Source: Aldrovandia affinis (Eukaryota > Chordata > Actinopteri > Notacanthiformes > Halosauridae). From it: DNA of 64,000 nt. The position numbers and the translations under genes were made by a program. Under the pieces are notes generated by a model. The model was not told the DNA's origin. It saw only the letters and a program-made list of their open reading frames with translations, and ran no database searches. Numbering within the stretch: the stretch's first letter is position 1; every line of letters starts with the position of its first letter. Positions 36,901-47,306 of the stretch are shown here, piece after piece. The stretch covers positions 2,835,001 to 2,899,000 of the forward strand of contig JAINUG010000031.1 in NCBI GenBank assembly GCA_029706075.1. The letters run 5' to 3'.

Positions 36901-39900
36901 TGCTCCGTGCGATGCATCAGGTTTCTGACAGCTTTGGACAGACATATTGAGGTCAGGAACTTAAGGCAAGGCCAGACCTAGCTTTTCCCATACGTCTCTA
37001 AGGTGAAAATTATATTCATTTTCTTTATTCTTTAACATCGACATATTTCAAGCATATAAATAGATTTGTGTAGTGAATCAACTGTGACATATCTCCTCAG
37101 ATAATGTTAGATATCTAGCTTGCATTAGCTAATGTTAGCTCGCTAGCAAACAGTTGCATTCAAGGTACACTCGACAAGTCAGTCACCCAAAATAAGTGTT
37201 TTTTAAAAATGTTATCGAATATTCTATTTGGCAACTGTAGCTAGACCTAACTTTGATGACTCTTTTGGCTAACATTACAACCTGTCTGCCAAAGCATCCT
37301 ACAAGCTAGATACATTTAGGCATCTAATTATATATTATGTTTTCTAGAAATAGTAAGCCTTCTGATTGTATGAGATGAATTAAAAATCCATTTGATATGG
37401 GGGCGATGTAACCTATTCTGTTTTCAGGTTTTAATGAGACAATGTAACCGCCTAACCTTGTATTTTTTACAATTAAATACATTTTTTAATCTTATATTGC
37501 TTGTGTATGTATTGCATTATCATATGTAAGACTAAATGTTATTTGTAATATACCTTGATGCAGATATGTATATTCTACTATCCAGATAAGAAAGTGTCTG
37601 ACCACGGAACATTCCATACATAGATTATTTTATTTATTTTTTATTTTTTAAACACTATCAGTTACTAAAAAGCCTGTGACTCGTTGAAAAAGGATTCCCA
37701 GTCGGATTTCAGATTTTAAATGCTTACAAAATAGGGAAGCCTCAACACATTAATATTTGCTCTATCTTCATTGGAAAGTAGACATAATGGTAGTTGTTGG
37801 GGAAAAACAGATTTTCTTAAACGATAAACATTTTTTTTTTTTCTTGTCTTATTAAAGGTTTATTAATATTGTGCTACTGTATGTCATCATTTGAAATGGC
37901 TATTTAACAGCTTTCTGAAGGCGCATCATGTTTAAATATGGCCCTTTTCCATTGCACAAAAAAACCAAGAAGCAGAATTAGAAAACGGTAACTTTCCATT
38001 CGCCAAGTTTCAAGTTCCGTACAGTTCTCGTTGTTTATTTTTGGTGCCTGTTCAAGATGTGGTACTTACCGTACCAAACAGGTTGGGGGCAGGACTAACA
38101 GCACTGTTTATCGCCGATTGGTTATGCACTTTGTGTCACTCAAGCGACATCATGAGAGGGAAGAAGCATTGTTGTTAGCATTTGTTCAAAAAGGAATATC
38201 AGCATAATGTAGAAACCCATGGAGAAAACCACGGGACCATGAGACAAGTAGTTATTAAAAATAAAGTGTAGCCTAATGTTGTTACAGAAGCGCATGAGAT
38301 GAGAGATGAGACATACGAGGGCAGTTTTGGCAAGTAGATTTCTGGTCGGGCAAGAGAGGGAAAAAACGTTAATGTTTAACCCTGCTTTAGCTTGCTATCA
38401 TGCGATACGTTTTTTCATACGGCAGCTTAATGTATACTATACGATACGATATACTTTATTTGTCCCCGTGCGGAAACTTGTCTTGGACTATAAGTAGCCA
38501 CAGTAATTACACATATAACAAAAATAGGAAAATAGTGCCTCAAAAGAGCAGCATCAATCAAATAACAGATTCTGTACAACACAGTATATCTACACATTCT
38601 TAAGTTCAGGTTTATTTGTCACATACACAATTATACAAGTACAAAATGCAGTGAAATGCTTGGCTGCCATCTCCTATTTCTGTGCATACACAGCTATTAA
38701 TCTTAAATAGAAATAATACAAATAAAATAAAATAGGAGCAAGAATAAAAATAAAATACTAATAATACTGTACAGTTAAATAGATATAGCTGTGTGATATG
38801 AATATATATATGGCTATACAGATACAGATGCTCATGGCAGTAGTGCAGTCTTTGTTTAAATAATGTCCAGTGTGAGGACTGACTAATATGTCATAGTTAT
38901 TGTTCTTGTTCCTGTCCGGGAGCAGCATGCAGGCCCTTGACAGTGTCCTTTTAGGATCCGGATGACTTGGAGATAGAAGCTTTTCCTGAGTCTCTCCGTG
39001 TTGGCCTTGAGGCTGCGGTAACGTTTACCAGACCGCAGCAGTGAGAAGAGGCCCATGTTTGGGTGGCTGGGATCCTTAATGACTCTCTTTGCCTTAGTCC
39101 TGCTCCGCCTGGTGTAGATGACCTGCAGGTTATGGCGTGTACCGCCTGTGATACGTTCAGCCGACCGTACCACTCTCTGCAGGGCCTTACGGTCCTGTTT
39201 AGTGCCGCTCCCTGACAGGATGCTCTCAATAGTGCTCACATAAAAGTTCCTTCGTATCCGGGGAGACATTTTGAATCTCCTCAGACGTCTGAGGTAATAA
39301 AGACGTTGCCGCGCCTTCTTCACTAAGGTGTCGGTGTGTAGGGACCATGACCGGTCCGCTGTGATGTGGACACTGAGGTACCTGAAGTGATTCCTTTCCT
39401 CCTTCTTCCCAAAGTCCACTATCAACTCCTTTGTTTTTCTGACGGTCAGGAAGAGGTCGGTACCCTGGCACCAAGGCTCTCCACCTCCTCCAGGTAGGCC
39501 TTCTCATCTCTGTTGGTGATCAGGCCCACCACAGCTGGGTCATTGCTCACGAACTTGGTGTAACAAGTGCCAAAAAAATGTAATGCAGATTTTGCCTATT
39601 TTCTCTCATTAGTATCTAGTTGCAGTAAATTAACCAGTTGCAGTAAAAGAAAAGTTCTGCATATGTTTTTAAATACATTTTTAGAGTTTTAACAAGTCAT
39701 TGACCAAATAAATTAATTACCGTAACGGTTTCAATTGATGATAACTAAATGCGAGTAAATATTTTACAGTATGTAAATATTACAGTATGTTGCTGTAAAT
39801 GTTACCGTAACATGATTTCTTGTTCCACACATTGACGTTTACTGTAGTGTAAATTTGACAAAATGAAATGGAGGTTTTTTCATATTCCTTTCAAAATATT

Positions 39901-42900
39901 AACTCATTAAGCAAGTGTTACGGTAATGAAAATAGCATGTCGGAAATGAAAGTTTTTTTTATGGTAATGACCTCAAATGTATTTTAAGTCATTTGTTTGG
40001 AATTCCAACCAAATCATATGCAGGCTAATATTTAACACCGCTTCATATGTATACTAAATATTCAGATGCTTTCTAGAGAACGACAAGTACAGTAGACTCC
40101 GTTTTTAGTCACACCCTTGATAAATATGAACAAAAGAGATCATATAAAATAATGAGTAGTAATGAGGTACATTTTATGCTTAAAAAATGCAAAAAAATTT
40201 AAAAAATACAATTGTTCAGAAAAAACATATTTTGTTTTAATATTTTTTGCCAGAAAACATCTGGATCACAATTATTCACACCCCTAACTATGCTTTTAAA
40301 TTTAATTCAACAAAACCAAATCTTCATAAATATACAACTTATTTGAAGTTCATTGGAAGGTTATGGAACTATACAGTGGCCTACAATGATTTCCTGTTTC
40401 CCTAGGGTATGAAAACTAGGGAACGCACATTCAAAATACTGTGGTCAGCCATCATCAAGGTGAAAGGCAAAGAACTAGGCATAGGCATAGTTCAAGATCT
40501 CCAAAACAATCTGGCATCTTGGGGTTAACAAGGTGTCTAAAGCTACCATTCGACGACACCTGCGTGACAATGGCCTTCATGTTGCCGAGTTGCAAGAAGG
40601 AAGCCTCTTTAGAACACAATTCACCAAAAAAGGCATCTTGAATTCGCCAAACTCTGAACTACAATTGGAACCGTGTCTTGTGGTCAGATGAAACAAAAAT
40701 CGAGCTTTTTGGACATGCACATCAGCGTTATGTTTGGCGTCCAAAGAATGCAAGTAATGTTGAAAAGCACCTCATACCTACTGTGAAACATGGTGGTGGA
40801 TCTTTAATGCTTTGGGGTTGTTTTGCATCCCCAGGCTCTGGGGCCTTATTAAAATAGATGGAACCATAAACTCCAGCATGTACCAAGACATTTTGTTCAA
40901 AAACCTTGTTCCCTCTGCCAGGAAGCTACACATTGGCCGCAGATGGACCTTCCAACAAGACAACAATCCCAAAACTACGTCCAAAGAAACTAAGAAATGG
41001 TTGACAGAACACAAGATCAATGTCCTGACGTGACCATCTCAGTCTCCAGACCTGAAACCAATTGAACATTTGTGGTTTGAACTAAAAAAAGCAGTCCACC
41101 CAAGGATCTGAAGGAACTAGAACAATTCTGCATATAGTGGCCAAGAAAGGAACCACAAAGTACTGATAACAGGGGTGTGAATACTTGTGATTCTTGATTT
41201 TTATGGGAAAAACATAATTTGTGAACCGTTCGATTGTGGTTTGTGCCAATGCATTATTATTATAAAATCATATTATTTTCTGCATTTTGTGAGCATAAAA
41301 CAAAGCTTGTTACTTTATTTCATACAGTCTACTAAAAGCCTTTACTGAGCAAAATAAAACTGGAATCAGTTAATAACAATTCATTGCTTTAAAATAAAAC
41401 TAAAGTTAATTTTCAGTATTCAGTAACCATTGAAATTCTTTATACAGTGGTGGCTGAAAATATTGGCACCCTTGCAATTTTTTAAAAATATATATTTTTA
41501 AATAATGCACAATTTCTTCCAGACAATTGTTGAAATGAAAACATCTTTTGGTATACATATTTCTTTGGTTTGCAGTGGAACAAAACAAAAAAGCTGAAAG
41601 AAATACTAAATCTTAGCTTATTACACAGAGATCCTAAAACAGCCTGGACAATATTATTGGCACCTTCTTGAAGTTGTAAGGCATAATTGGATTTCAGGCA
41701 GGTGTTTGTCCTTTAGTTAGTAACTGAACTCACCTGTGGTGAGTCACAGGTGCCTGCAATCTTATAATCACTCATTCAACCAGTTTGAATGGAGAAAAGT
41801 ACTCATTCTGCAGTTTTGTGTCACTGTGTGTACTACATTGAGAATGGAGAAAAGAAAGAAAAGCAGAGAATTATCTGAGGAGCTCAGACAAGAAGATAGT
41901 AGCCAAGTATGGACAATCTCAAGTCTACAAGTCCATCTCCAGAGACCTTCATGTTCCTGTGTCCACTGTGCATAATGTTATCAAGACTTTTAAGGCCCAT
42001 GACACTGTAGCCAACCTCCCTGGACGTGGCCGCAAGAGAAAAGTTTATCAAAGATTGCAGCAAAGGATTGTTCAAATGGTGGAGAAAGACAACTCGGACA
42101 ACTGCAAAACAGATTAAAGCTGACCTTCAGACACAAGGTACAACAGTTTTAACTCGCACCGTCTTTCGAGAGAGAAGAGTGGGCCAAACTGCCAGTAGGA
42201 ATGTGGAGGTGTAGGAATCTCATTAATGGCTATAGGAAGTGCTTGATTGCAGTTATTTTCTCCAAAGGCTGTGCTACCAAATGTTAAATCTAGGGTGTCA
42301 ATAATTTCTTTCTGTACTGTTAAGAATTGTGGAGACCAAATACTTTTGTCAATTTTAACTTACTTCAGATAAGTTTTTTTGAAAACCATGCAAGGGTGCC
42401 AATATTTTTGGCCACGACGAATTTTATAGTTAAAGCTCACTATACATAGCTGAACAAGTTTTTTTTCATTTCCGAAACTATTTTGTTCATTACCACAACA
42501 GCCTCCTACATGACATGGTAATGAATGCAGAGCATTACGGTAATGAATGACCATAACATTAGCTAGCATAAAAATGGTGGAAGCCATGATGCTTCAGAAT
42601 AAATCTTTTCACTATCATTTTGGCTCTATAAAAGCTACTTTTGTATTGATTATCAAATCGATACTTTTAAAAAACATGACATATTATGCCATTACACTAA
42701 TGACTAGTAGTAGTGTACACAAGGGTGTCAGTAGATACAATCTTCAAAATATCTAGTTTAAGCTTGAAAGTAAATTGTATGTGGTAGCCATTGTGAGTCT
42801 TCTATCCCATGCAATGCACCATGGGATAATACAACTTTATTTAAACAAACACAGGGATTTTTATGAGCCAAATAGGCAGTGCAACGGTAATGAACACCAC

Positions 42901-45900
42901 ATGCCCCGGACACGAGTATTTAGCCTAAAATGTTCTAATTCAAATGTTAAACCAAAAATAGTAACATTATCAGTTAAAATGTACAATTTCAACCATTTTT
43001 TGTATTTATGTACATATTAAATAATGAAGATTTATTGTGATATTTTGGGGTTAAATGTATACATTTGTTATTTTTTTTGTAATTGTGTTTGTCAATTCCT
43101 CAGACATGACCAAATGTGGTTTCGTGAGAATCACCCAGCTGTGTTGTCAGGAAACTTGACGATGGTGATGGAGTCGGACGTGGCCACACATTTGTGTGTG
43201 TACAGGGAGTACAGCAATAGTTAAAACATGTGGGTATCAGGGACAGGGTCTGGGATAGATCGAATATTACCGTGAACACCGGTGCTAGCTGGTTGGCGCA
43301 GACCTTGAGGACATGCCCGGGGATGCCGTCGGGTCCTGCTGCCTTTCTGAGGTTCACTCTCTTGAAGGACCTCCTCACGTCATGTTCTGAAAAAGCGAAC
43401 GTGCCCTCTTCTCCGACGGGGACCCTTTCCTCAGATGCGTTAGCCCATAGGCTAGTGCTAGCGCTGTTAGCCTTGATGCATGCATACAAGGTATTCAGCT
43501 AGTCCCCCAGAGAAGCATCAGCGCCCACCATGGTGGAGGGGTTCCCTTTATAATCCATTATGGTCTTTAATCCTTGCCAAATGCGTTGAGTCAGACTGAT
43601 GGAATTGAGATTCCACTTTGCCACTGTAGTGCTTCTTAGCTTCCTTCATTGCTTTCCGTAGGTCGAGAGAGAGCAATGAAGGAAGTTTTTTTAGTTTTTT
43701 TATAATCGTCCATGTTCCCGGACACAAGCCATGAGTTGCAGGCAGCGGTACGCGAGTTCAGTACATTGCGGATGGTTTCGTCCACCCACAGTTTCTGATT
43801 GGGAAATGTTTTGATGGTAACTTTGGGGACAGTATCCTCAAACTAGTTTACCGATAAATCCCACCACCGCTTCCGTAAACATGTTGATGTCATCAGAGCT
43901 GACCCGGAACATGTCCCAGTCGACGTCACTCAGCGCATCCTGGAGAGTGGCTTCTGATTGCACAGTCCAGCGGTTGATCTCCCTCGTCACCGGAGCTTCC
44001 TGTTTTAGCCTGTTGATTTTTGCCACCATGGCAGGATGGCAGCATGATCTGATTTACCAAGCAGGGGTTTACCTTTCCCCTCTGGTGCGGCATGTGATGT
44101 GCTGATAAAGGTTCGGCATTACCTTTTTGAGGTTTGCCCTGTTAAAGTCCCCAGCCACGATGAGGGCTGCATCCAGGTTATCGGTCTGGAATCTGTTTAG
44201 TGCCTCATGCAGCTCTGATTGTGTGAGGTGGAATATAAACAACTGTGATGATGACCGAGGTGAACTCCCGGGCGAGGTAGAACGGGCAGCATTTAATAGT
44301 CAGATATTCCAGGTCGGGCAAGCAGGAACGCAATAAAGTTGTTACATTCCTAGTGTCACACCAGTTGCTGTTAACCATAAAACACACACCTGCTCCCCTC
44401 GACTTCCCAGACTCCCCTGTTCGGTCCATAGGGTGAACAGAGGACTCAGCTGGCCGGATCGCCTGATCCGGCGCCAAGGGAGTCAGCCATGTTTCGGTCA
44501 GACAGACAATGTTGCAATGTTGTTCTCCAATGACTGGACACTGGGTAGCAGGATACTGGGCAGAGGTGGAAAATGTGCTCGGGACCTCAGCCTGTTCTGG
44601 ACGTCAGAACGTCTCCCCCGATGTTTCTTTCAGTTTTTCGGAGGGACGCATTGTTTGTTGTGGTTCTCACCGTGGTCGCCATTCCAGAAAATCTCCCTTG
44701 GCCAGGGTGTATCAATGAATAGAAGGTCGAAAAAATGGTGAGTAGTCTGTGATCCAATGTCTATGAGTGCCTGGCGATCATATGCAGTGAATGCCAAAGT
44801 GCTAGGTGCAAAAAAAAGCAAGTAAAACTACACATAAAATGAGATTAAAGCAGTCTAGTAGGAGCAGGCAGGACAGAGTCTGGTCTTGGCCGGGCCATCT
44901 TGTTTTCATCAACACAATACATCTACACATGTATCAAATTATACGTTTTTTCATATGGCAGCTTAATGTATCAAGTGATACGTTTTTTTCATTGGGCAGC
45001 AAAACAAAGCGAAAAATCATTCCTTTGCGTTGCTGATGTTTGCTCTGAATTAGCGTAACTGTCCCCTGAAGTCGGTGGAAACAAGAACAGTAACTAGAAC
45101 CGGAACTAGTTCTAGTTCCTGTTAGTTCCCCTTAGGTCTAGTTCTTGTTTTTTGGTGCAATGGAAAACGGCCCATATATGCTTTGAGGGGCTGGCGGATA
45201 GTGTAGCGGTCTAACGCACTGGTATTTGGCTGGACCTGTACGAGTGTGAGCTGCCTATCAGGGACGTTAGCCCCGATCGGGGGCGGCATTTGGCGGTCCG
45301 CTTCCCTGTGGGAAGGGTGGTCGGCACGAACTCGCTGTGTCTCCAGGGTGTCTCCAGAAAGGGGGTCGGTGAGTTCCGTCTCGAGGAAGGCGGATCATCG
45401 CCGGCCTCGGAGAATAGCTTACCCCGTAGAGACGGGCGGCGAGTTTGTGGGGGAGGGTTAATCGAAATAAATACAGGGTATATTTGGCTTCCAAATTACT
45501 ACAAATTACCAATCATATACAGTAGAGACAAGCTCTGTAAGTTAGAAACATTAAAAGGTCATATACTGTATAAGGTGAAATCTTAAGATATACTGAAGAA
45601 AATTTTAATTAGAGGTTAATTTATCCAGAATGTTAAAATCAATATACATTTTAATTTTGGCCAATTATATTTACACAATTATTATATTCATTTTAAATAT
45701 CTACTCATTCATTTACCAGACCTGGGTACTAAATAATAAGTGTGATTTTCACAGGCTACAGTGGACCAAATAATCAAGCATGCACAGAAAATGATTACAT
45801 GTTAATTCAATCCAAACATTTTGATATTAGATCATCATAGTCTTGTTCAATGAATGATGGGGAAGAATGGCACTATGCCGATACAACTTTCCTAATAACA

Positions 45901-47306
45901 GGTTTACACAAAACACAAAACAAAAAAATTTACTTTTAATTTATTATGGCCATTGTTTAAAATCATCATACAAGACAGGGCAACACTGATGGGATTTGAC
46001 TATAAAGCTAAATTATCTAAGTAAATAGCTAAGTCAGTTCAAATAACTCCCTGTATAATATCAATACACATTTGGTAGCAGATAAACGTAGCTCGTAACT
46101 ACGATGTGAACCGCTGGCATTTAAATTAAACTAGCCACGTGATGGCGATTAACTAGGCTACTGTGTGAGCAGGATGAGAGGAAACAAGTCCTGCTTTTAA
46201 CTCGTGCAAGGCCACAGCATATGGCCTTGTGCTTAGTTTCTGGTGTTTAACGCGGTTTGGGTGTACGGTCTGTCCATGGCCTAACGTTTACAACGTGGTT
46301 CCTGGTAGAGACAACAGCTGTGTGCTATAAACACGCCCGTCCAGGGCAACCTAACCAAACAAAGACAGCTGAAACTACTGAGCTCGTGGAGTCAGCACAT
46401 CTGAAACGCGCAGCTGGATAACGTAGCACCAATACAAAAGCATGCAACAATCGGATAGCTACTAGCTAGCCAGATAAGGATACATTAAAAACAACCCCCT
46501 ATTCACCGACGTATCCGGGTCACAAAACGCTAGCCGGCACACGTAAAGTTACGCCATAACAGGTAGCTAGCTAACTTGCCATCTTTTACCTAAAACCCCT
46601 TCTATGTTAGCCAGCTAGCGTTACCCTTATTTTTAATGAAGAAAGTTGGCAAGCGAACATGCAAATGGCTTTAACTGGTCAGGGAGCTAGCGAACTCGCT
46701 AAAAAACCACCGTGTGGAATATAGCACGACGTAGATAAAGTTAGATAACGAACGTTACTTAGCCAAAAGACAGTCTGCTAATAGCTAACGTGGTATTAGT
46801 TTTTTGGTTTTTTAAAATAACATTAGCAACCTAATGTAGCTAGCGAGCAAGCTGGTCAGATTTAGATGCATGCGTGACAGCTACCTAATTTGGTAGCTAG
46901 CGTAAATGTATTGATAATATCTGAAACCAATAAATAGCTAGTCAGCTGTGTTAGCTAGATGATTAGCTAAATGTCATTATTGCTCCGCTATCCATCGTAA
47001 AGTGTTGACATAAGCTAGCAGCTAGCTATCTATCTAACGAACTGTCTGACTGACTGACACAACACGGGTCAGCAATAACGTTAGCTAGCTACAACTTTTC
47101 TTTCAGGAAAAACGAACCATTCGAGCACGCATTAAGAGGGACTATTTAACGTAAAACAAACAACGTGTTATCTAAAAACTTCCGTTTTGAAAAGGCACTC
47201 GATCGTTATGCCATGCCATCTGAACTTTCAAACTTTTAAATGCTTTGAATGGGTTTAAACATTAAACGCAAACAATCGAAAAGCTCTCACCTCCACTGGC
47301 AGCCAT
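29841..47306 (-). CDS. kbtbd8: KBTBD8, BTB-BACK-Kelch adaptor of CUL3 ubiquitin ligase (whole coding span, 4 coding exons)
   Basis: Substrate adaptor that bridges CUL3 to its targets. In vertebrates CUL3-KBTBD8 monoubiquitinates NOLC1 and TCOF1 and steers neural crest specification. The four exons total 16+208+1118+464 = 1806 nt, 601 aa, the length I recall for the human protein. The BTB domain is at about 35-145 (LTDIVVEV at 47-54, CHRNVLAAISPYF), BACK at about 150-250 (LNVEKEEHVYESIVQWL), then a Kelch propeller from about 300 to the end. Recognisable blades include DIYIAGGYRPS, LYALGGRVYEGDGRN and the terminal WDLGRHFECVVAKLYP. Nearly every block matches human KBTBD8 rather than KBTBD2. All phases close without frameshift or stop. 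The last intron has a GC donor. The gene lies head-to-tail upstream of the MCT gene. Confidence 0.96.
30940..30981. repeat. (GCGT)n microsatellite
   Basis: About ten GCGT units ending in GCGCGC, in KBTBD8 intron 3. Confidence 0.95.
32063..32417 (-). mobile_element. Non-LTR retrotransposon fragment with 13 bp target-site duplication
   Basis: Starts with ATCC repeats and continues through CTGGAGCCTATCCCAGC to CACTGCACCACCGTGCCGC, a very common fish LINE 3' segment. The flanks are identical: TGAGGTGATTTAT at 32050-32062 and 32418-32430. The simple-repeat tail on the left implies minus orientation. Confidence 0.85.
33902..35019 (-). CDS. kbtbd8: KBTBD8 coding exon 3 (1118 nt)
   Basis: The acceptor is cattggcag and the last exon bases are CTACAAG. 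It encodes residues 75-448: the rest of BTB (SMFTSGLTES), BACK (FIFADAYGHQELKEKS to LPEVFAKCIRLPLLEE), the linker AAHKHSGKKQTVPCLD, and the first Kelch blades up to IYVLQG. The intron that follows opens with GCAAGT instead of GT. A GT two codons further on would put a stop in frame, so the GC donor is the only one that restores the conserved Q-G-E junction. Confidence 0.95.
35020..35665 (-). other. KBTBD8 intron 2
   Basis: 646 bp, GT-AG, no repeat or regulatory element recognised. Confidence 0.85.
35666..35873 (-). CDS. kbtbd8: KBTBD8 coding exon 2 (208 nt)
   Basis: The acceptor is ttcatctcacag and the donor TTCAG|gtggga. It encodes residues 6-75: a variable linker, then the beginning of the BTB domain (HACNILQQLK, LTDIVVEVDHGKTF, HRNVLAAISPYF). 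There is no ATG in this frame near the BTB start; position 35812-35814 is GTG, which is internal (GVDAL), so the true start must lie in an upstream exon. Confidence 0.94.
36169..36318 (+). mobile_element. tRNA-derived SINE with L2-type tail (family A)
   Basis: Second copy of the 14444 element, with box A TGGCTCAGTAGGTAGAGC, box B GGTTGTGGGTTCAACTCCC and tail AAGTCGCTTTGGATAAAATC. Confidence 0.85.
38883..39425 (-). pseudogene. LINE reverse transcriptase C-terminal remnant
   Basis: Open for 180 codons, it matches the thumb and C-terminal region of fish L2/Rex1-type LINE polymerases (MSPRIRRNFY, DRKALQRVVRSAERITG, DPSHPNMGLFSLL). The catalytic FADD box lies outside it and is ruined, so it is non-functional. 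Confidence 0.85.
40088..41335 (+). mobile_element. Tc1-like element, degenerate
   Basis: The left end CAGTAGACTCCGTTTTTAGT is followed by transposase-like DNA in plus orientation (CAGATGAAACAAAAATCGAG; ATGGTGGTGGATCTTTAATG; AACAAGACAACAATCCCAAA) and, further on, TGGTTTGAACTAAAAAAAGC. The right end is poorly defined, with CAGTCTACTA near 41325 as the likeliest limit. Several stops; no intact protein. Confidence 0.7.
41445..42420 (+). mobile_element. Tc1-like element, degenerate (second family)
   Basis: The left end CAGTGGTGGCTGAAAATATT and the right TGCCAATATTTTTGGCCACG (reverse complement) mark the element, with TA at 41443-41444. The interior is a heavily deleted transposase (a helix-turn-helix-like start near 41850, no complete DDE domain). 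Confidence 0.8.
43100..43489 (-). pseudogene. LINE reverse transcriptase N-terminal remnant
   Basis: Contains AFSEHDVRRSFKRVN and RKAAGPDGIPGHVLKVCANQ, the conserved RT entry region. After SLIPTCF the sequence jumps straight to the DNA for the LYSLYTH...KF box, skipping roughly 150 codons of RT core, and loses frame. Confidence 0.8.
44205..44477 (-). pseudogene. LINE endonuclease remnant
   Basis: GKSRGAGVCFMVNSNWCD and REFTSVIITVVYIPP match the apurinic-type endonuclease domain of the same LINE family. Confidence 0.75.
45189..45500 (+). mobile_element. tRNA-derived SINE (family B)
   Basis: Head GGATAGTGTAGCGGTCTAAC, body CCCCGATCGGGGGCGGCATT, tail AATACAGGGTATATTTGGC. Close relative of the 24838 copy; box B is damaged. 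Confidence 0.8.
46050..47100. repeat. GCTAGC/AGCTAGCT-rich low-complexity stretch
   Basis: The tetranucleotide CTAG and its extensions (GCTAGCTA, TAGCTAGC, AGCTAGCG) recur dozens of times over about 1 kb next to KBTBD8 exon 1. Dispersed rather than tandem. Similar small patches are at 26025-26055, 37080-37150 and 51360-51490. Confidence 0.6.
47291..47306 (-). CDS. kbtbd8: KBTBD8 coding exon 1 (16 coding nt)
   Basis: ATG GCT GCC AGT GGA G, then donor gtgagag. It encodes MAASG and the first base of Asp6, which is completed by the next exon. Human KBTBD8 also begins MAAS followed by Asp, and adding these 16 nt brings the protein to exactly 601 aa in one frame. It is too short for open-reading-frame searches and lies 11.4 kb from exon 2. 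Confidence 0.85.

Larger units (their letters stand above)
39560..43110. mobile_element. 3.5 kb insertion within the LINE
   Basis: AT-rich, non-LINE sequence between two overlapping copies of the LINE KF..D box DNA (39545-39560 and about 43110-43150). It holds two Tc1-like elements and a pair of inverted patches (GTAATGA...CGGAAATGAAA near 39921-39955 against its complement near 42455-42495), which may be the arms of a larger DNA element. Family not recognised. Confidence 0.45.
38436..44940 (-). mobile_element. Decayed LINE (L2/Rex1-like), minus orientation, with 31 bp target-site duplication
   Basis: On the minus strand the order is: APE-type endonuclease remnant (about 44205-44477, VCFMVNSNWCD and REFTSVII), a spacer (43500-44030), the reverse transcriptase N-terminal part (about 43220-43489, RKAAGPDGIPGHVLKVC), and the RT C-terminal part (38950-39540, RFKMSPRIRRNFYVSTIESI). 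The ends are flanked by 31 bp direct repeats with one mismatch at 38405-38435 and 44941-44971, as expected for target-primed insertion. The coding region is broken by an internal deletion of the RT core and by an insertion at 39560-43110. Confidence 0.8.
37940..45173. mobile_element. MITE (hAT-like ends) split by a LINE insertion
   Basis: The left end GGCCCTTTTCCATTGCAC (37940) and the right end GTGCAATGGAAAACGGCCC (ending 45173) are inverted copies. Removing the 38436-44940 block plus one copy of the 31 bp direct repeat leaves a noncoding element of about 0.7 kb. The flanks (AAATAT / ATATAT) are too simple for me to define the target duplication, so the superfamily is a guess. Confidence 0.7.
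35874..47290 (-). other. KBTBD8 intron 1
   Basis: 11.4 kb. Holds a SINE (36169-36318), a nested transposon stack (37940-45173), a second SINE family copy (45189-45500), about 0.5 kb of unremarkable AT-rich DNA, and a GCTAGC/TAGCTAG-rich stretch (about 46050-47100) next to exon 1. Confidence 0.8.

Noticed and set aside
43230-44741. Plus-strand open frames in the LINE region as host genes
   Set aside because: They are antisense to LINE endonuclease and RT remnants.
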